The notes: generated by a model from the sequence alone, not told the origin. DNA of 22,866 bases from Pseudomonas sp. SST3 (GCF_003325755.1 NZ_QORI02000036.1:1-22866), one strand, 5' to 3'; shown: positions 6,580 through 15,566, numbered from the stretch's first letter. Numbers and translations: made by a program.

Positions 6580-8916
6580 TCATGTGGCGCTACTCTCCGG
6601 CTCCCCGGCCCAAGGCGCCAACAAGAAGGCGAACACCAGACCGAGGCCCACCGCCAGGCCGAAGTTGCTGATCGCCGGCGTGCTCGACAAGGCCAGCAGG
6701 CCGAAAGACAGCCAAGTGGTCACGGCCGCCAGCAGGGTACCGACCAAGCTCACCGCGGCGCCGCCGATTCGCTCACGCATGAGAATGGCGTAGTCGACGC
6801 CGATCGCGGTGACCAGCAGCAGGCCGAACAGGCCGAAGAGGGTCAACGGTTGGCCCAACCAGCCCAGGCAGGCCAGGCTGCCGAGCGCCGCCAACAGCGG
6901 CACGGCGAGGCAGCGCAATGCGCCGCGCCAGCCGAACGGCAGGCACAGCAGGGCGAAAATCAGCGCGGCGGCGAACAGTTTGAGCAGGGCCGCCTGACGC
7001 TGGGTCTCGGCGAACAGGCGATTTAGCTCGGCAGGCCGGTCGATGAGCCTGACCCCGGCAATGTCCCCGGCCAGGCCGTGAAGTGCCGAGCTATCGCGAA
7101 GCCCCTGCAGGCTAATCAGGCCGGCGACTGAGCCGTCGGGCCGGGTACCCAGCCATAGCGGGCGCCAGGGTTCAGCGAGCGGCCCGGCCAACACCTCGTC
7201 GAGGCCTGCCACCGGCTTTTCCAGCAGACCGGCGAGTTCCTGTTCAAGCATGTCGGCGGTAACCCCCAGCTCCAGTAGCGGCTGGCTGGCTTCCAGCAAA
7301 CGCGGCAAGGCGAGATGCAGGCTTTCCTGGGCAGCCGCGGGCGCGACCAGCTGGCTCAGCGCGAGATAGCCGTGCAGTTGCTGCTCGGCAACCAGATCAT
7401 CAAGGCGAGTACTGAGCTCTTCCTGGCGCGCCAGCAGCTCATCGGGGCTCCCAGCACGAACCAGGAAGTATTGGCTGGTGGGCTCGAAACCGGTGATTTG
7501 GCCGATGCGCTCGGCCTGCTGTTGCAAGGCGGGCGCTCGGCTGGCCCACTGGCGCAGGTCATCGGTGAAGGAAACCTGGCTGATGCCGGCTACGCAGAAC
7601 ACCGCGAACCCTGCCAGCAACCAAGGTGATGGGAGCCGCCTGAGCAGGCCTCGGCGCAGCTCCAAGCCGCGCCGGGCCCAGCCCAGCGGAGCAGCCCAGG
7701 GCTCCAGCGGCGCGTTCAGTAGCGCAGGCAGAAGACACGTGGCGCAGGCGAAGGCGCCAAGCAGGCCAGCGGCAGAAAACACCGCTACCTGGCTCAGCGC
7801 CGGAAACGGGGTGAAGGCCATGGCCAAGTAGCCGATGACGTTGGTCGCCAGGGCCAGCGCCAGGCCCGGAAGTGTCAAACGTAGCGCCCGGTATGGGTGC
7901 CATGGATGTAGCCCCCAGCTTTTCGACAGGTAATGCAGCGGAAAGTCGATGCTGACGCCAACCAGGCTGGCGCCGAGCACCAGGGTGAGCACATGGATCT
8001 GGCCGAACAGCGCAATGCAGGCGGCTGCACCGCTGAGTGCGCCGACCACCACCGGTAGCGCCACCAGCAGGACCCGCGGCGTACGAAACAGCAGATGCAG
8101 CAAGGCGAGCGTGGCAATGAGCGAAACGCTGCCGATCAGCCCTGCTTCCTCACGCGCCTGCCGCTGCCCGTACGCGGCATGCAGCATGCCTCCCGCGGCG
8201 AGTAGTTCACCTTGCTGGGATTCGACTCGGCGGCGCGCCGCCTGGACCAAGTCGTCTACCAGCAGCGGCAATTGATCGTCGAAGGCATCGCCGTGGGTTT
8301 GCGCATGGATCACCACCCAGCGCTGCCCGGCATGTTCGGCCATCAACAGGCCGTCGAGGCGTGGATGGATGTGGCCCGGCTGTGGCAGTTGGCGCTGTGC
8401 TAGGTCGGCGAAACCGAACCAGTCCTGCTCGACCGGCACCAGGCTGGCGCTTTCGAAGGGGCTGTACAGACGCTGCAAGCGTTGTTGGACGAACTCCTCG
8501 GGCGAGGCGATCAGCGCTTCGCGGCTCGCCCGGTCGAGCAACACCAGGCGCTGATCGAGCAGTTGTTGGCGCACCGCCGGCAGCTCGGCTTGTACTGAGC
8601 GACGAACCTGGGCGAACAGGCCGCTGGCGCGCAGATTGTCGGTGATTTCGTCAGCCAGTCCGGCAGCCGTTTCTTCGTCCGGATGATGAACCAGCAGCAT
8701 CAAGTCGCGGTTCAACGGTTCCTGCACGCGCTGCTCGGCCAGCTGCTCCAGTTCGTCGGGCGCATCGCTGGGCAGTAGCTGCAGCAGGTTCGCGCTGACC
8801 GGAGGTCCGTCGCGCCACTGCCACGTGGTCAGCCCCACCAGCCCGAGCAGGGCCAGGAAAAACAGTGAGGACAGCCAGGTCGGAAGCCTGAGCGCTTTAT
8901 CAGTCGGCGAGGTCAT
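6580..8916 (-). CDS. apeM: MMPL/RND-type exporter ApeM
   Basis: A 778-residue inner membrane transporter of the MMPL (RND) superfamily. It has the duplicated layout of one N-terminal membrane segment (about 14-31), a large periplasmic domain to about 245, five or more membrane segments to about 385, a second segment and periplasmic loop, then a C-terminal membrane block. Conserved Asp-bearing helices are visible in both halves: VGVSIDFPLHYLS and AIGVDYAILMRE, which in this superfamily carry proton-coupling residues. It probably extracts the lipid-linked aryl polyene from the inner membrane and passes it to the LolA-like ApeL. The ATG at 8916 lies inside the end of apeL (17-base overlap). Confidence 0.87.
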   Translation of the reverse strand: MTSPTDKALRLPTWLSSLFFLALLGLVGLTTWQWRDGPPVSANLLQLLPSDAPDELEQLAEQRVQEPLNRDLMLLVHHPDEETAAGLADEITDNLRASGLFAQVRRSVQAELPAVRQQLLDQRLVLLDRASREALIASPEEFVQQRLQRLYSPFESASLVPVEQDWFGFADLAQRQLPQPGHIHPRLDGLLMAEHAGQRWVVIHAQTHGDAFDDQLPLLVDDLVQAARRRVESQQGELLAAGGMLHAAYGQRQAREEAGLIGSVSLIATLALLHLLFRTPRVLLVALPVVVGALSGAAACIALFGQIHVLTLVLGASLVGVSIDFPLHYLSKSWGLHPWHPYRALRLTLPGLALALATNVIGYLAMAFTPFPALSQVAVFSAAGLLGAFACATCLLPALLNAPLEPWAAPLGWARRGLELRRGLLRRLPSPWLLAGFAVFCVAGISQVSFTDDLRQWASRAPALQQQAERIGQITGFEPTSQYFLVRAGSPDELLARQEELSTRLDDLVAEQQLHGYLALSQLVAPAAAQESLHLALPRLLEASQPLLELGVTADMLEQELAGLLEKPVAGLDEVLAGPLAEPWRPLWLGTRPDGSVAGLISLQGLRDSSALHGLAGDIAGVRLIDRPAELNRLFAETQRQAALLKLFAAALIFALLCLPFGWRGALRCLAVPLLAALGSLACLGWLGQPLTLFGLFGLLLVTAIGVDYAILMRERIGGAAVSLVGTLLAAVTTWLSFGLLALSSTPAISNFGLAVGLGLVFAFLLAPWAGEPESSAT

Positions 8917-9517
8917 GGAGTTCGCTGGGGCCCAGCTGGTCGTCGATCTGGATGTCGTTCAGCAACAGCAATGTGCTGTCGCCCTGAGTCTCGAGTAGCT
9001 CGATGCGCTCGGCGGTGGTGCCGCCCTGAATCAGAATGGCCGTGAAGATCTGCCCGAGCAGCTTCGAGCGCGGCGTCAACGTCAGCGCCCAGGCCTGTGC
9101 GGTGCCGCTGAGCTCCAGCTCGAAATCGTGCTGCAAGGCTTCGGTGTCACCCTGCAGCACGGCAAGAAACAAGTCGTTGTGGCGTGCGGCGGGGCCCTGC
9201 TGGTTGGTGTGTTGCCAGCCGCTGGGGTCACGGCTGGCGACGCCCGAGGCACTGATGCGATAGTCCTGCTGAACAGGCTGCTGCAGGAACCAGAGCAGGC
9301 CGCGATCACGTGCCAAGACGAAGGTGCCGGTGCTGATGAGCGGCTGCGACAGCGCGCGCAGGTATTTTTCCTGGGTGAAACTGCCGCGAACGATCTCCGG
9401 CTCACTCAGCTGCTGATTGAGCTGTGCGAGATCGAACGTATCGGCGCTTGCCGCCTTCGCCAGCAGCAGGCACAGCGCCAGCAGCGCTCGGCGAATAGCC
9501 AGATTGTGCAATCGCAT
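8900..9517 (-). CDS. apeL: LolA-like periplasmic lipid carrier ApeL
   Basis: A 205-residue secreted protein with a Sec-type signal peptide (basic start, LLALCLLLA core) and a likely AASA cleavage site after residue 25. The mature part has the LolA pattern SFTQEKYL near its N-terminus followed by alternating beta strands (LISTGTFVLARDRGLLWFLQQP), the region that forms the open barrel in LolA. Its probable task is to carry the polyene lipid across the periplasm between ApeM and the outer membrane. The ATG at 9517 shares its A with the apeK stop (TGATG); the in-frame GTG three bases upstream is a less likely start. Confidence 0.82.
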   Translation of the reverse strand: MRLHNLAIRRALLALCLLLAKAASADTFDLAQLNQQLSEPEIVRGSFTQEKYLRALSQPLISTGTFVLARDRGLLWFLQQPVQQDYRISASGVASRDPSGWQHTNQQGPAARHNDLFLAVLQGDTEALQHDFELELSGTAQAWALTLTPRSKLLGQIFTAILIQGGTTAERIELLETQGDSTLLLLNDIQIDDQLGPSELHDLAD

Positions 9518-9942
9518 CACGATAGGGCCCGTTCTACGGCTTCGACAAAGACCTTCGGCGACGCCAGTAGCATCTCACGGCTGGCGATCTCTACTGCGAC
9601 TTGCACGGTGCTGCCGCGGGTCATGCGCCCGCCGGTCTCGGCGTCGCTGATCAGGTAGTTGATCTTCAGGCGGTTTTCCCACTCCACCAGATCGGCGCGA
9701 ACGAGGATGCGCTGGTTGAAGCAGGCGCCGCGGATATAACGCAACTGCACGTCGATGATGGGCCAGGCGTAACCGGCATCGCGCATCTGGATGTAATTGT
9801 GGCCGATCCGCTCCAGCAGGGCGCAGCGTGCTACCTCGAAATACTTGATGTAGTGGCCGTGCCAGACCACATCCATGGAATCGACGTCGAAGAAGGGTAC
9901 CAGCACTTCTACCTCCGCCTGCAGCACGCCTGCCTTACGCAT
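9517..9942 (-). CDS. apeK: Acyl thioesterase ApeK (4-hydroxybenzoyl-CoA thioesterase family)
   Basis: A 141-residue hotdog-fold thioesterase. The signature DSMDVVWHGHYIKYFEVAR at residues 21-39 contains the catalytic Asp and the HxxY pattern of the 4-hydroxybenzoyl-CoA thioesterase/YbgC family. In the aryl polyene pathway it may release the finished chain from ACP or hydrolyse misprimed ACPs. I chose the ATG at 9942, which overlaps the ammonia-lyase stop by 8 bases; the open frame extends 7 codons further upstream but without family sequence. It is followed by a TGATG coupling to apeL. Confidence 0.82.
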   Translation of the reverse strand: MRKAGVLQAEVEVLVPFFDVDSMDVVWHGHYIKYFEVARCALLERIGHNYIQMRDAGYAWPIIDVQLRYIRGACFNQRILVRADLVEWENRLKINYLISDAETGGRMTRGSTVQVAVEIASREMLLASPKVFVEAVERALS

Positions 9943-11473
9943 AAAGCCCCCAGTGTTGCGCACGGATACGCTGCAAACACAGGCGCAGCTCGCCTTCCAG
10001 CGCGCGGTCTTCGATCAATGGTGGGAAATCCTCGCCCAGCGCGGCGTGCATGCTGTGCAGCGGCGCGGGCAGCGGTCGTGCATCCTGGCTCTGCTGGCGC
10101 AGCCACACCCCTTGGTTCGCGGCAATCAGCGTGGCGGCTGCAACCTGTTCGGTCAGCTCCAGACTGCGCAAGGCATCGCGCGCGGCGATGGTGCCCATGC
10201 TCACCTTGTCTTGGTTGTGGCATTCAGTGGAGCGTGAAAAAACGCTGGCCGGCATGCTGTTCTTCAGCGCTTCCGCGGCCCAGGCGCTGGTGCCGATCTG
10301 CACTGCCTTGAAGCCGTGATTGATCATCGCGGTGGAGGCGGGCGCGCCGGACAAATTGCTCGGCAGGCCATGGTTGTAGCGGCTGTCGACCAGCAGCGCG
10401 AGCTGACGGTCGAGCAGATCGGCGACGTTGGCCACCAGATTCTTCAGGCTGTCCATGGCAAAGGCGATATGGCCGCCGTAAAAATGTCCGCCGTGCAGCA
10501 CGCGCTCGTTCTCGGCGTCGATGATCGGGTTGTCGTTGGCACTGTTCAGCTCTGTCTCGATGAACTGCCGCAGCAGGCCCAGGCTATCAGCCAGAACGCC
10601 CAGCACATGTGGCGCGCAGCGGATGGAGTAGCGATCCTGCAGGCGATGCAGGGGGGCGGTCGGCGCATCGATGGCCAGGTCCTGACGAATCCAGGCGGCC
10701 ACCTGCATCTGTCCCGGGTGCGGCTTGGCGGCGAACAGGCGCTCATCGAAATGCTCGGGGTTGCCTTCTAGGGCGATGACGTTGAGCGCGGTAATGCGGG
10801 TGGCCAGTTTCAGCAGGTAATCGGCACGGGCATAGGCGAGGCAGGCCAGGCCGGTCATCACCGCGGTGCCATTCATCAGCGCCAGCGCTTCCTTCGGGCG
10901 CAGGGTCAGCGGCGTCCAGCCGAGCTGACGATGCACCTCGGCGGCGCTGCGGCGTTCCCCGCGGAACATGACTTCGCGCTCACCGGCCAGCGCCGCGGCG
11001 ACATAGGACAGCGGCGTCAGATCGCCGCTGGCGCCCACCGAGCCTTCCTCCGGAATCAGCGGCAGGACGTCATATTCGAGGAACGCCTGCAGGCGGTCGA
11101 GCAACTCGATGCGTACCCCGGACATCCCGTGGGTCAGCGAGCGAAGACGAGCGGCCAGGACGGCGCGGGTGGCTTCAGCGTCGAGCAGCTTGCCAAGGCC
11201 GCAGCCGTGAAAGGTGAACAGATGCTGTGGCAGTGCCTCGACCTGATGCAGCGGCACCGCCACCACGCACGAATCGCCATAGCCGGTGGTTACGCCGTAA
11301 ATCACGCCCTCGCGGTCGAGCAGGGTGTCGAGGAATTGCGCACCGCGGGCAATCCGCTCGCGGAAGGCCGCATCCGGCTGCAGTCGGGCCGGCGCACGGC
11401 TTTGGGCCACGGCCAAGAGGTCCTCTATGCGCAGGGGGTGTTCGCCAAAGATCACGGGCTCAGCGTTGTTCAT
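9935..11473 (-). CDS. Aromatic amino acid ammonia-lyase (HAL/TAL/PAL family)
   Basis: A 512-residue lyase, the usual length for bacterial HAL/TAL. It uses the autocatalytic MIO cofactor, formed from Ala148-Ser149-Gly150 in GSVGASGDLTPLSY. The Tyr-loop motif YGVTTGYG is at 59-66. The selectivity pair, Ser-His in histidine lyases, His-Leu in tyrosine lyases and Phe-Leu in plant phenylalanine lyases, is Phe88-His89 here (LFTFHGCGLG). It probably deaminates tyrosine or phenylalanine to a coumarate- or cinnamate-type acid for use as starter. The ATG at 11473 lies 14 bases inside the end of the acyltransferase gene, and the 58 upstream codons of the open frame are out-of-frame read-back. The substrate is inferred from context. 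Confidence 0.85.
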   Translation of the reverse strand: MNNAEPVIFGEHPLRIEDLLAVAQSRAPARLQPDAAFRERIARGAQFLDTLLDREGVIYGVTTGYGDSCVVAVPLHQVEALPQHLFTFHGCGLGKLLDAEATRAVLAARLRSLTHGMSGVRIELLDRLQAFLEYDVLPLIPEEGSVGASGDLTPLSYVAAALAGEREVMFRGERRSAAEVHRQLGWTPLTLRPKEALALMNGTAVMTGLACLAYARADYLLKLATRITALNVIALEGNPEHFDERLFAAKPHPGQMQVAAWIRQDLAIDAPTAPLHRLQDRYSIRCAPHVLGVLADSLGLLRQFIETELNSANDNPIIDAENERVLHGGHFYGGHIAFAMDSLKNLVANVADLLDRQLALLVDSRYNHGLPSNLSGAPASTAMINHGFKAVQIGTSAWAAEALKNSMPASVFSRSTECHNQDKVSMGTIAARDALRSLELTEQVAAATLIAANQGVWLRQQSQDARPLPAPLHSMHAALGEDFPPLIEDRALEGELRLCLQRIRAQHWGLYA

Positions 11474-12401
11474 GAACGTTCCAGAAAGGGTAGAAATTGA
11501 ACCACTGCAAGGGCGCTTCCAGGCAGCGTGCCGCCAGTCGGTCCGCGTAGCGCTGCACCCACTGCTGCACCACCGCATCGCGTTCGCCGCGACGCCACTG
11601 GACGGTTTCGGCGAAGGGCTCCAGATGGACATGGAATCGCTGGCCATGTTTCAGGCAGAACAGCAGATTCGCCGGACATTGCAGCAACCCCGCCAGCAGC
11701 CAGGGGCCCTGAGGGAAATTCGCCGGCCGGCCCAGGAAGTCGGCAGTTGCGATGCGCGCGCCGTGCAGCGGCACCCGGTCACCGGCGATCGCCAGCCATT
11801 CGCCGGCATCCAGCCGCCGCGACAGTTCCATCATGATCGCCGGGTCCAGTTCGCTGACCTGAATCAGTCGCAGGTTGTTCGCGCCGGATTGATCCAGCAG
11901 CCGGTTGAAATGCTCGGCGTGGCGCGTGTGCACCAGCACGTTCATCTTCACCTTGCGGCCCATCTCGGCCAGTGCCCGGCAGATTTCCAGATTGCCCAGA
12001 TGCGAGCCGACCAGCAGTTGGCCGCGCGGTGCTTCAAGCTCCGCATGCAGATTTTGGCTGTCGTGCAGCACCAATCGGCCAAGATCGAGCCGGCCACCCC
12101 AGGCGTCGAGCTTGTCCAGCAGGGCGTCGGCGAAGGCCATGAACTGGCGGTAGACCGAGCGCCAGCTGGGCGCCAGATCGCGTCGACCGCTCCATTCGGC
12201 GAGGTGTCGCTGGTAGGTCCAGGCGCTCTGTCGGGCGCTGCGGCCGAACAGGTAGAAATACAGCACGATCAGGTACAGCAACGGCGCCATGGGACGACGG
12301 CCGAGCAGGCGCACGGCGCTCGCGGTGAGCTTCATCAAGGCAAAGCTGCCGCGTTCGCGATGCGCAGCCCAGTGCGAACCGGGCGCGGCTTTCTCGCTCA
12401 T
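11460..12401 (-). CDS. apeJ: LpxL/HtrB-type lipid acyltransferase (C-terminal half of ApeJ)
   Basis: A 313-residue member of the LpxL/HtrB (lipid A lauroyltransferase) family. The catalytic HX4E motif is present as GSHLGNLE (His134, Glu139), and the C-terminal LQWFNFYPFW block is characteristic. An N-terminal hydrophobic segment (about 40-53) should anchor it to the inner membrane. In several aryl polyene clusters this domain is fused to a GT2 domain as ApeJ; here the two are separate genes. The ATG at 12401 forms an ATGA overlap with the glycosyltransferase stop, so I prefer it to the GTG at 12410. It probably acylates the carrier of the pigment. Confidence 0.82.
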   Translation of the reverse strand: MSEKAAPGSHWAAHRERGSFALMKLTASAVRLLGRRPMAPLLYLIVLYFYLFGRSARQSAWTYQRHLAEWSGRRDLAPSWRSVYRQFMAFADALLDKLDAWGGRLDLGRLVLHDSQNLHAELEAPRGQLLVGSHLGNLEICRALAEMGRKVKMNVLVHTRHAEHFNRLLDQSGANNLRLIQVSELDPAIMMELSRRLDAGEWLAIAGDRVPLHGARIATADFLGRPANFPQGPWLLAGLLQCPANLLFCLKHGQRFHVHLEPFAETVQWRRGERDAVVQQWVQRYADRLAARCLEAPLQWFNFYPFWNVHEQR

Positions 12402-13225
12402 CCGCGCCACCGGCGCCAGAGCAACGCCGGCGCACGCAGCAGCATGCCGCCGAACAGCCGGGCGTGCATCGAGGAGATCAGTAGGTTGTCATGCCACAGG
12501 CGGAAGTGAGAGACACCGTCAACCGGATAGTGCACACGCGTCGGCAGCCAGACCATTGGCTGTTCGCGCCAGTACAGGCGAACCAGTATCTCGGTGTCGA
12601 AGTCCATGCGCTGGCCCAGCGTCGTCGAATCGAGCAGTGCCAGGGTCGGTTGCAGCGGGTAGACGCGAAAGCCGCACATGGAATCGCGGATCGACAGTGA
12701 CAGCGTGTTGATCCAGACCCAAAGGTGGGTCAGATAGCGCCCATAGAGCCGGCTTTTCGGCACGCTCGCATCGTATTCGGGATAACCGCATATCAGCGCC
12801 TCCGGTGCTTGGCAGGCGCGGTCGAGAAATAGCGCCACGCGACCAAGGTCGTGCTGACCGTCGGCATCGACCTGCAGTGCATGGCTGAAACCCAGCCGGG
12901 ATGCCTCGCGCAGCCCTGCGGCCACCGCCGCGCCCTTGCCCTGGTTCTGCGCCTGCCGGAGCAGATGCACCGAGGGATGCTCTGCCAAGTCGTCAATGAC
13001 CCGTGCTGCAACGGGACCGGAGCCATCGTCTACCAGCACGCAGTGCAGGTCTTCTGCGAGCAGTGCGTGGACGACCGCCGGCAGGCTGCGCTCATGGTTG
13101 TATACCGGCACCACCGCGCAGGGCTTGAACCAGTCGTCATCGATGGCCAGCGACAGTTGCCGATGAGCGTCTGACTGCACGGGCGAGGCGCCGCTGGCTG
13201 GCGCGATTGGAGTGAGGGTAGTCAC
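12398..13225 (-). CDS. Family 2 glycosyltransferase (N-terminal half of split ApeJ)
   Basis: A 275-residue GT-A fold glycosyltransferase of family 2, close to the dolichyl-phosphate mannosyltransferase type. It shows the nucleotide-sugar motif VPVYNHE at 39-45, VDDGSG at 65-70 and the metal-binding DADGQHD at 120-126. It lacks the C-terminal membrane segments of polymerising GT2 enzymes. It likely transfers a sugar to the lipid carrier of the polyene. The GTG start at 13225 overlaps the stop of the AMP ligase as GTGA, and its own stop overlaps the acyltransferase start as ATGA. In E. coli and Vibrio the equivalent sequence is the front half of ApeJ. Confidence 0.8.
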   Translation of the reverse strand: MTTLTPIAPASGASPVQSDAHRQLSLAIDDDWFKPCAVVPVYNHERSLPAVVHALLAEDLHCVLVDDGSGPVAARVIDDLAEHPSVHLLRQAQNQGKGAAVAAGLREASRLGFSHALQVDADGQHDLGRVALFLDRACQAPEALICGYPEYDASVPKSRLYGRYLTHLWVWINTLSLSIRDSMCGFRVYPLQPTLALLDSTTLGQRMDFDTEILVRLYWREQPMVWLPTRVHYPVDGVSHFRLWHDNLLISSMHARLFGGMLLRAPALLWRRWRG

Positions 13226-14901
13226 GGGTGTTCTCCCAGCAGAATGCGGCCGGACGAGCAGGGCGCGTCGCCGTTGCGGTATGCGAAGTGGAGCTTGCTG
13301 CGCTCGCGATCAAAGCGCAGGGTCAGATGCAATGTGTCGCCCGGTCGGGCGAGCTGTTGGAACTTGAGTACCTCCATGCCTTGAAAGCGCGGCGGAAGGT
13401 CTACGAGCAGCTCGCGTGCGAGGGCGATGGCCCAGTCAATCTGCACCACACCGGGTAGCACCGGCGTCTGTGGGAAATGACCGGAGAAATGCGCCAGGTC
13501 TGGCGGCACACCTAATTCGAGCTGCCATTCATCGTCATGTCGCGTTGAGCTGATGCGTTCGGGCAGCAACGGGCGTGGCGCCTGCAATAGGCTATCGAGT
13601 AGCGTCTGCGGCAGTTTGCCCTGGATGGTATACGGCAGCTGCCGGACCAGACGCCAGCGCCGCGGCAGCGCCAGTGCCTCGCAGTGGCTCGCCAGATGCG
13701 TGCGCAGGGCCTCGGTCAGAGCACGCCGGCCGCCGTTGCGCAATGCATGCAAGCCGGCGTGGTTGAGCGCGACCAGTGCCGCGAGGTAGGCCCGGTTGTT
13801 GGTAATCACGCCGAGGCGCGCTTCGCTGACGAAAGGGTGCGTGGCCAAAGCTGTTTCCAGCATCGGCAGGGAGATGCGTTTTTCTTCCAGCTTGACGATG
13901 CGATCCAATCGTCCGAGCAGCTCGAAGCGCCCGTCGTCCTCGATTCGCGCTGCATCGGCCGTCTGCTCGACATGGCCCGGCGGCAGGCAGGGCGAAGCGA
14001 TGCGCAGCGCGCCCTGTTCGTCCAGGCTCAGCTGCACTGCAGCGAATGGCTGCCACAGGCTGCCGCCCTGACGCCAGGCGATGCCGCCGGTTTCCGAGCT
14101 GCCGTAGATTTCCGTTGGCAGCTGGCCCAGGCGCTGCTGCAATCGCTGCGCGGCATCGGCATCGAGCGGTCCGCCCGAGGAAAAGACCCGCCGCACGCTG
14201 CGCAAGGCAGGCCAGTCGAGGTTGTCCCCCATCCGCTTGAGCAGCGCTGGGCTGGCTACCCAGCAGAAGCTCGGGTGCTGACGACTGACCAGTTGGATGT
14301 CTTCGGAGAAGGGCAGCGCGCGGCGCAGAAAGGGGCGGCCGGCGCACAACGGCCAGAGCACCCGAAACAACAAGCCATAGATGTGCTGCGCGGCGACGCT
14401 GGCGATCACGCAGGCGTCGCCGAGGTCGGCGCCCCAGCAGGCTTCGAGTATTTCCACTTCGTTCGCCAGCTGGCGCAGGCGCTTGTCGATCAGTTTCGGC
14501 TCGCCACTGGAACCGGAAGTGCAGAGCAGCAGGCGGCACTGGTCCAGGTCCAGTTTCGCCCCGTCGAGCGGCTCGGCCAGCAAGTCCGAGATCCGGGAGT
14601 CGCCGTCCTGATCGGTCACCCAGAGATCAGCCTGATGGGCCAACCGCTCGCGGCTGGCGGGTTGCAGGTCCGCCGGCAGCAGCACCGTCACGCCGGCTCG
14701 CCAGGCACCGAGCAATGCGATCGCCAGCTCGCCGGCATCCTCAAGATGGACCGCGAGCCGGGCGACGCCTCGATTGCGCAGCCCGGCGGCCAGGCGCAAC
14801 GCTTGCTGGCGCAGCGCGGCATGGTCCAGGCTGGGTTCCAGCGTGACCGGGCGCGACCTGGGCGTCTGATCGAGCAGGTGTTCCAGGGAAATCCAGTTCA
14901 T
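13222..14901 (-). CDS. apeH: AMP-dependent aryl acid ligase fused to ApeI-type dehydratase
   Basis: A 559-residue two-domain protein. Residues 1 to about 430 form an adenylating acid-ACP/CoA ligase, with the P-loop LLLCTSGSSGEPK, the core EIYGSSETGGIAWR, the hinge GRLDRIVKLEEKRISL and a closing GKLPQ bearing the expected Lys. Residues about 445-559 form a hotdog dehydratase with HFSGHFPQTPVLPGVVQ, the FabA/ApeI pattern. The first domain would activate the aryl starter and load it on ApeE or ApeF; the second would act with ApeP. In E. coli-type clusters these are two genes, apeH and apeI. The ATG at 14901 overlaps the end of apeG by 4 bases (ATGA). Confidence 0.87.
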   Translation of the reverse strand: MNWISLEHLLDQTPRSRPVTLEPSLDHAALRQQALRLAAGLRNRGVARLAVHLEDAGELAIALLGAWRAGVTVLLPADLQPASRERLAHQADLWVTDQDGDSRISDLLAEPLDGAKLDLDQCRLLLCTSGSSGEPKLIDKRLRQLANEVEILEACWGADLGDACVIASVAAQHIYGLLFRVLWPLCAGRPFLRRALPFSEDIQLVSRQHPSFCWVASPALLKRMGDNLDWPALRSVRRVFSSGGPLDADAAQRLQQRLGQLPTEIYGSSETGGIAWRQGGSLWQPFAAVQLSLDEQGALRIASPCLPPGHVEQTADAARIEDDGRFELLGRLDRIVKLEEKRISLPMLETALATHPFVSEARLGVITNNRAYLAALVALNHAGLHALRNGGRRALTEALRTHLASHCEALALPRRWRLVRQLPYTIQGKLPQTLLDSLLQAPRPLLPERISSTRHDDEWQLELGVPPDLAHFSGHFPQTPVLPGVVQIDWAIALARELLVDLPPRFQGMEVLKFQQLARPGDTLHLTLRFDRERSKLHFAYRNGDAPCSSGRILLGEHP

Positions 14902-15518
14902 TTATCTTTCCTGATTCGCTGGCGCACCAGCCATTCACCCGCAAATAGCAATCCCATCAGCAGATAGGCGATCAACCCGGTGTACAAGGTCCACCAGCTC
15001 AGCGGCGCCCGCAGCGCGAGGCCGCTGGCGATACCGGCATTGATGATGAAATATCCCACCCAGACCCAAGTCACCCGCCGCGTGTAGCGCACCGCCGCGG
15101 GCGGGAGTTCGGGCTCGCTCAGACGTGCCAAGCGCTCGATGATGGGCATGCCGGAGCAGAGGCTGCCGGCAAACAGGCCGAGCAGCGCCAGGCTGATCAA
15201 CACCGGATACCAGCGCAGCAGCGCGGGTTCGCCGATCAAACCGAGCAGCAGGCAGAACAGCAAGGCCGCGGCTGCCACCGTGCGGCTCAGCTGCGTTTGT
15301 TTGCCACTGAAAATCCGTGCCAGCCAGAGCGCGCCGAGCAGCAGCGCGAACAGCCGGGGCGACAGATGCTCCAGGCCCAGATACACGGCAAACGGATAGG
15401 CGAGACCGGCCAGCAGCAGGCCGAGACCAATCAGTCGGTTGGCGTTCGTCTTGCCTGTTCGAGTGGGTACCTGCATCGCATATTGTCCATTGGCGAGCAT
15501 CGTGCATAACGCAGACAT
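14898..15518 (-). CDS. apeG: Polytopic inner membrane protein ApeG
   Basis: A membrane protein of about 192-206 residues, resembling the small membrane protein (COG4648 type) found between ACP and ligase genes in aryl polyene clusters. Hydrophobic segments occur at about residues 29-45, 55-66, 81-95, 104-122, 149-168 and 174-191, followed by a basic end (RQRIRKDK). No catalytic motif is visible, and its role in the pathway is unknown. The start is uncertain: the ATG at 15518 has only a weak GGAA close by, and an ATG at 15476 would give a protein nearer the usual length. It ends in an ATGA overlap with apeH. Confidence 0.7.
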   Translation of the reverse strand: MSALCTMLANGQYAMQVPTRTGKTNANRLIGLGLLLAGLAYPFAVYLGLEHLSPRLFALLLGALWLARIFSGKQTQLSRTVAAAALLFCLLLGLIGEPALLRWYPVLISLALLGLFAGSLCSGMPIIERLARLSEPELPPAAVRYTRRVTWVWVGYFIINAGIASGLALRAPLSWWTLYTGLIAYLLMGLLFAGEWLVRQRIRKDK

Positions 15519-15566
15519 TTCCGAAAGGGTGGTCGGGAGATGTCTGGCTTCCTTGTCGTTTACGGT

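Noticed and set aside
9935..11473. Histidine utilisation (hut) gene reading of the ammonia-lyase
   Set aside because: No other hut genes are nearby, the gene is embedded in an overlapping pigment operon, and the Ser of the Ser-His pair is Phe.
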